This document shows, in pieces, positions 4,625-7,452 of a DNA stretch of 7,452 nucleotides. The notes under the pieces are model-generated. The model worked only from the letters and a program-made list of their open reading frames with translations. It did no database searches and was not told the origin of the DNA. Positions within the stretch are counted from its first letter, which is position 1. Each line of letters begins with the position of its first letter. The DNA lies in assembly GCA_021833085.1 (NCBI GenBank), contig JAKBGL010000057.1, forward strand, positions 1 through 7,452, read 5' to 3'. A program made the translations under genes and the position numbers. The DNA comes from Actinomycetes bacterium. GTDB lineage: Bacteria > Actinomycetota > Acidimicrobiia > Acidimicrobiales > Acidimicrobiaceae.

Positions 4625-5314
4625 ATGGGTGATGACCTTGTTGCACCTGTACGCGAGTCTCAATTAGTTGAGGCGGCGCTGGAGCCTGAGCCATCTGTAT
4701 CTTTGAATTCAAAGATGCGTTCGTGGATTAGAAAGTCTGGTACCAGTAGTCCGTCCATGGACCTAATGAAAACTGGAGCGGTGTTATTGCTGACTCTATT
4801 TATAGGGACATCGGCTGCAACTTCGTTGAAGTTGACGTTATTCGCACCCAAGATACACTCTGACGCCACGACCACCACGAACGCTACTAACTCCGCTAAC
4901 TCCACTAACTCCACTAGTTCGGGTACGATCCAACGAGCCGGTGTGGGAACTCGGGTGGAGGTTCAAAGGTCCTTAGCGCATCTAAATGGGGTGAATCTTC
5001 ATAGGTCCAAGACAGTCGTGGTCCAGGTGCCGAGCACCCTTCCTCTCACAGGGTCTAGCACCCCTAGCTACAGCACAGCTTCGACTTCACCACCTGTATC
5101 TACGGTACCTAGTTATAGTTCTGTACCTACGACTACTGCCCCAACTCCCAGTTCGGTTGCAACAACTGTGCCAGCTACTTCACCAACTACCTTAGTGAAG
5201 GAAGTTCCGCCAAAGTCTCCAAAGGAACCCAAGCCGATAAAGGTGATTCCGCCAAAATCTCCAAAGGAACCCAAGCCGATAAAGGTGATTCCGCCAAAGT
5301 CTCCAAAGGAGTAG
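4625..5314 (+). CDS. Single-pass membrane protein with Ser/Thr/Pro-rich outer region and Pro/Lys repeats; possible partner of the sigma factor
   Basis: No family is recognised. With ATG at 4625 the protein has 229 residues: an N-terminal part of about 50 residues ending in basic residues (SKMRSWIRKSG, 29-39), one membrane helix at about 51-73, an Asn/Ser/Thr tract (81-100), a short mixed part (101-137) that could fold, a Ser/Thr/Pro-rich stretch (138-190) and a C-terminal array of PPKSPKEPKPIKVI repeats (196-229). The positive-inside rule puts the C-terminus outside, where the low-complexity part could cross or bind the cell wall. Its place after the sigma gene suggests an anti-sigma or sensor role, but the N-terminus has no Cys or His, so the zinc anti-sigma motif is absent. 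An in-frame TTG at 4616 would add three residues; ACGAG nine bases before the ATG is a weak ribosome binding site. It may instead be a target of the sigma factor. Confidence 0.8.
   Translation: MGDDLVAPVRESQLVEAALEPEPSVSLNSKMRSWIRKSGTSSPSMDLMKTGAVLLLTLFIGTSAATSLKLTLFAPKIHSDATTTTNATNSANSTNSTSSGTIQRAGVGTRVEVQRSLAHLNGVNLHRSKTVVVQVPSTLPLTGSSTPSYSTASTSPPVSTVPSYSSVPTTTAPTPSSVATTVPATSPTTLVKEVPPKSPKEPKPIKVIPPKSPKEPKPIKVIPPKSPKE
4887..4913 (+). repeat. Three 9-bp tandem repeats in the Asn/Ser/Thr tract
   Basis: CTAACTCCG, CTAACTCCA and CTAACTCCA stand head to tail. Translated in frame they give Asn-Ser-Ala/Thr triplets in the region just outside the membrane helix. Length change by whole units would keep the reading frame. 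Confidence 0.8.
5207..5310 (+). repeat. 42-bp tandem repeats at the 3' end of the membrane protein gene, about 2.5 copies
   Basis: Copy 1 is 5207-5248, copy 2 is 5249-5290 with one base difference, and a partial copy 3 is 5291-5310. Each full copy encodes PPKSPKEPKPIKVI. The third copy stops matching where the first two read GAACCC: here it reads GAGTAG, so the stop codon sits exactly at the repeat break. Confidence 0.92.
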
Positions 5315-5679
5315 ATACAAAGCCTCTCGCTATCGAGCTGGAGCCTCTGGCTGGATCTCCTAGTAGGTGTCCGAGCTGCGTCACTGTGAGATCGTTTGGG
5401 AGTCGTATTCTCGTAGATCAGACGACCTTGAATGGTTTGGGTGGGTTTGTGTTGTTGAGAAAGTTTTTTGGAGTTCGATGTAACGAATTCATCTCTTGAT
5501 CCGATAGTTATATGTAGGTGCTGATATCTGAACCGTATCTAACCTATCAGGTATGAGTTTGCAAATACATCTCGATACCACGACTCGACATCACTTAGCG
5601 AGGGGCTTTTGCCCCTCGCTTCGTTTTTCGGCTTCGATGTTACTTGTCATGCGAAAAGACCTTCGGGACTCTCATATAT
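5315..5679. other. Non-coding spacer between the membrane protein gene and purE
   Basis: No convincing reading frame is present. The frame of the membrane protein continues for only 24 codons after its TAG and does not resemble the repeats. About 280 bases separate that stop from the strong plus-strand terminator at 5597-5628, so this is a long 3' untranslated region or holds a small RNA. A promoter-like TTGAGA with TGTAAC 18 bases on is visible around 5456-5485 but is weak. The remaining bases to 5679 are the spacer after the purE stop, and I see no separate minus-strand terminator there. Confidence 0.5.
5597..5628 (+). terminator. Strong intrinsic terminator, plus strand
   Basis: AGCGAGGGGC (5597-5606), loop TTTT and GCCCCTCGCT (5611-5620) form a perfect 10-bp GC-rich stem, followed by TCG and TTTTT (5624-5628). 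The T-run follows the stem only on the plus strand, so it ends transcription from the sigma/membrane protein side and not from purE, though the hairpin could also protect a purE message reading into it. Confidence 0.9.
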
Positions 5680-6165
5680 CTATGTGTTTGGGAGAGTTTT
5701 GGCCCGTGACATCTCCGCCAACTCGATCTGGTACCGTCTCAACGCTCCTGCTAGGTGCCCATCAGATAGAGAAAGGATCCGGATCGCTAACAAGGCGGCG
5801 TTCGCTGCGTTGTTGACCCCTACGGTGGCGACAGGTACGCCCGACGGCATTTGGACTATAGACAAGAGAGAGTCTATGCCCTCTAAGGAGCTGCCCTTTA
5901 TCGGGACTCCGATCACGGGGAGTGTTGTCGCTGAGGCTATCATTCCTGGAAGGTGAGCTGCTCCGCCGGCACCGGCGATGATCACTTCAAACCCGTTCTC
6001 GTGTGCTTTGGCTGCGAACGTTATCATGTCATGGGGTGTTCTATGGGCAGAGAGTACTTGAGCAAGAAATGGGACGGCAAAGCGTTTCAAAGTATCAATA
6101 GCAAAACGCATGATCTCGAAGTCAGAGTCGGATCCCATGACGACTGCGACCTTGGGACGTGTCAT
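5680..6165 (-). CDS. purE: N5-carboxyaminoimidazole ribonucleotide mutase PurE, class I
   Basis: PurE moves the carboxyl group of N5-CAIR to carbon 4, giving CAIR in purine synthesis; it is a cytoplasmic enzyme, octameric in class I. The 161 residues match the class. Motifs are [12 protein letters not shown] (8-19, phosphate binding), SAHRTP (39-44, with catalytic His41), [12 protein letters not shown] (64-75), PVIGVP (83-88) and [20 protein letters not shown] (96-115). The following loop reads [12 protein letters not shown] (116-127), where many relatives have a Gly-rich IGGAxNAxLLA form, so two residues of that loop are unusual. The ATG overlaps the TGA of purK by four bases (ATGA), which suggests translational coupling, and both are probably read from one promoter upstream of purK. 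No PurE-directed terminator is visible beyond the stop. Confidence 0.96.
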   Translation of the reverse strand: MTRPKVAVVMGSDSDFEIMRFAIDTLKRFAVPFLAQVLSAHRTPHDMITFAAKAHENGFEVIIAGAGGAAHLPGMIASATTLPVIGVPIKGSSLEGIDSLLSIVQMPSGVPVATVGVNNAANAALLAIRILSLSDGHLAGALRRYQIELAEMSRAKTLPNT

Positions 6166-7325
6166 CGTTCTACCTCAACGAATGCATTTCGAGCGGCTTC
6201 CCAAGCGGCTTTTCGCGCCTGCTCGGGTCTAGAGTCCAGCGCGGTCACGTGTCCAACCTTGCGCTTGGGTTTTATCGTCTTACCGTAAAGGTGCGCCTTT
6301 ACGGTTGGATCAGCGAGTAGAGAATTTCGATCTATCTGCCACTTTTTATCTTCGCTTGGGCCTATAAGATTTACCATTACTGCATGGGAGAGTAACGATG
6401 TGGAGCCGATGGGTAAAGCTAAAATAGCTCTTAGGTGGTTCTCGAACTGTGACGTTATGCAGGCCTCAATACTTAGGTGAGCGCTGTTGTGTACTCTTGG
6501 TGCGAGTTCGTTTACAAGTAGCTCGTCTTTTGTAGTAAGGAAGAACTCTACAGCCTGGACGCCTACAGACTTTGTGTGCTGTGCGATCTTTATAGCTGTG
6601 TCCTTGGCGCTATTGAGTATCTCTTCGCTGACATCTAGGTCGGTCGATACCTCAACGCAGATCCCATCTTTTTGAGTAGTTTGTAGGGCGGGATAGGTGG
6701 AGACCTCGCCCGCTAATGACGTTACAGTTACGATTGCGAACTCAGAGCGTATCTCTAGGTGAGGCTCCATTACATAAGAAGTTGTAAACGGACCGTCACC
6801 CAGTACCTGTTTTAGCTGATCTAAGGAGTCAACAAATATTACTCCTCTCCCGTCGTATCCATAGCGAGATGCTTTTAGCACAAATGGCGGTGGAATCGCT
6901 CTAGAGAATCCCTCAACTTCACTAAAGGAGTGGCAGATGAGATGCAAAGGTACGGGTATGCCTATTTGAGAGAGCTCTTTTCGTTGTGTCTCTTTGTTAG
7001 TGGCTACCCGAAACGCCGTCGATCCAGGTAAGAGGTTGCAGCCTCTATTTTCTAATTCCTCTACCGTCTGATGGTCGACTAGTTCGTGTTCGAAGGTGAC
7101 GACGTCACATTTTCGTGAGAACTGGTACAAAGTAGCGGGGGAGTAGTCGGCGACGACCTCGTAGTTCGCTGCCAAGGACTTCAGAGACTCGTCTTTTTCG
7201 AGTGCGAGAACATGTACATCTACGTCCAAGGAGATAGAGGCTTGAATGAGCATTCTCGCAAGTTGTCCACCCCCGATGATACCGACTATGGGTCTGCGTC
7301 CGCTTGACTTCCAACTCTTTGACAT
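6162..7325 (-). CDS. purK: N5-carboxyaminoimidazole ribonucleotide synthase PurK (ATP-grasp)
   Basis: PurK uses ATP and bicarbonate to carboxylate AIR to N5-CAIR, the substrate of PurE; cytoplasmic. The 387 residues have the ATP-grasp layout: an N-terminal fold with [12 protein letters not shown] (14-25), VVTFEHE (75-81), the ATP-binding part with [16 protein letters not shown] (147-162) and [14 protein letters not shown] (185-198), then [10 protein letters not shown] (254-263), the metal-binding [12 protein letters not shown] (272-283), [16 protein letters not shown] (292-307) and the C-terminal [10 protein letters not shown] (352-361). Many relatives read RPHNSGHW where this protein has RVHNSAHL, a mild departure next to the active site. 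The ATG follows GGAGGAAG directly, leaving only three bases after GGAGG, closer than usual, but no better start exists. It overlaps purE by four bases. Confidence 0.96.
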   Translation of the reverse strand: MSKSWKSSGRRPIVGIIGGGQLARMLIQASISLDVDVHVLALEKDESLKSLAANYEVVADYSPATLYQFSRKCDVVTFEHELVDHQTVEELENRGCNLLPGSTAFRVATNKETQRKELSQIGIPVPLHLICHSFSEVEGFSRAIPPPFVLKASRYGYDGRGVIFVDSLDQLKQVLGDGPFTTSYVMEPHLEIRSEFAIVTVTSLAGEVSTYPALQTTQKDGICVEVSTDLDVSEEILNSAKDTAIKIAQHTKSVGVQAVEFFLTTKDELLVNELAPRVHNSAHLSIEACITSQFENHLRAILALPIGSTSLLSHAVMVNLIGPSEDKKWQIDRNSLLADPTVKAHLYGKTIKPKRKVGHVTALDSRPEQARKAAWEAARNAFVEVER

Positions 7326-7407
7326 CTTCCTCCAGCCTACGTTACTGAGAGATTCTAGAGGCTGTACTTGTCCGTAGTGGATATCGGTTTCGACATAACT
7401 GTTCTAG

Positions 7408-7422
7408 TTGGACCTTGTCCAA
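7408..7422. promoter_or_regulatory. Inverted repeat upstream of purK
   Basis: TTGGAC (7408-7413), CTT and GTCCAA (7417-7422) form a perfect 6-bp dyad about 85 bases before the purK ATG. Further TTGTCC or TGTCCA copies lie at 7368-7373 and 7435-7440. A TACTAT -10-like element on the minus strand (7427-7422) abuts the dyad but lacks a clear -35. It may be an operator of the purKE unit; the evidence is symmetry and position only. Confidence 0.3.
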
Positions 7423-7452
7423 TAGTAGATGAACTGGACATTTCAGGGACTT

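Noticed and set aside
5207..5310. Possible CRISPR-like array
   Set aside because: The 42-bp units are contiguous with no unique spacers and are in frame with a protein; an ordinary coding tandem repeat.
5187..5384. Minus-strand frame with repeated peptide units
   Set aside because: The repeats are the reverse complement of the 42-bp repeats in the membrane protein gene, so the frame is a shadow.
5542..5552. Short palindrome ACCTATCAGGT
   Set aside because: Only four paired bases per side, in a spacer with no clear promoter; expected by chance.
5553..5956. Plus-strand open frames across the terminator and antisense to purE
   Set aside because: The first reads through the perfect terminator hairpin and both are antisense shadows of purE.

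Overview
The window reads as ordinary bacterial chromosome with short spacers, several GTG starts and intermediate base composition. The overlapping purK-purE pair, the ECF-type sigma factor and one gene that looks leaderless (a TANNNT -10 six bases before its ATG) point to an actinobacterium of moderate GC. An Acidimicrobiia-like lineage is possible, but this is inference.

Layout, left to right. (1) 2-475, plus: the 3' part of queC (7-deazaguanine synthesis). (2) 559-1560, plus: ornithine carbamoyltransferase, with its own promoter and ribosome binding site. (3) 1567-2385, minus: a LigB/DODA-type extradiol dioxygenase, convergent with the previous gene; a 15-bp tandem duplication lies across the two stop codons. 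(4) 2409-2921, minus: a MarR-family regulator directly upstream of the dioxygenase, with a palindrome between its promoter elements. (5) About 2960-3300, minus: RNase P RNA (rnpB), a compact type-A molecule with a rewritten P4 helix, a short P3 and no recognisable P18. (6) 3439-3663, plus: a small single-span membrane protein of unknown role, divergent from rnpB with overlapping promoter candidates. (7) 3664-3976: a non-coding stretch holding a possible structured RNA and a large dyad just before the next gene. (8) 3977-4576, plus: an ECF-like sigma factor, followed at 4625-5314 by a single-pass membrane protein with a Ser/Thr/Pro-rich outer region ending in Pro/Lys repeats. (9) 5315-5679: non-coding, with a strong plus-strand terminator at 5597-5628. 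(10) 6162-7325 and 5680-6165, minus: purK and purE, overlapping by four bases.

How they work together. PurK and PurE act in sequence in purine synthesis (AIR to N5-CAIR to CAIR). The MarR regulator probably controls itself and the dioxygenase as a two-gene unit. The sigma factor and the membrane protein sit in the usual sigma/anti-sigma arrangement, but the membrane protein lacks the zinc anti-sigma Cys/His motif, so its role is open. The remaining genes are housekeeping.

The most interesting places are the divergent RNase P RNA, the sigma/membrane-protein pair with its upstream dyad and possible RNA element, and the likely leaderless, operator-spanned marR promoter. I see no clear evidence of a new defence or mobile system.
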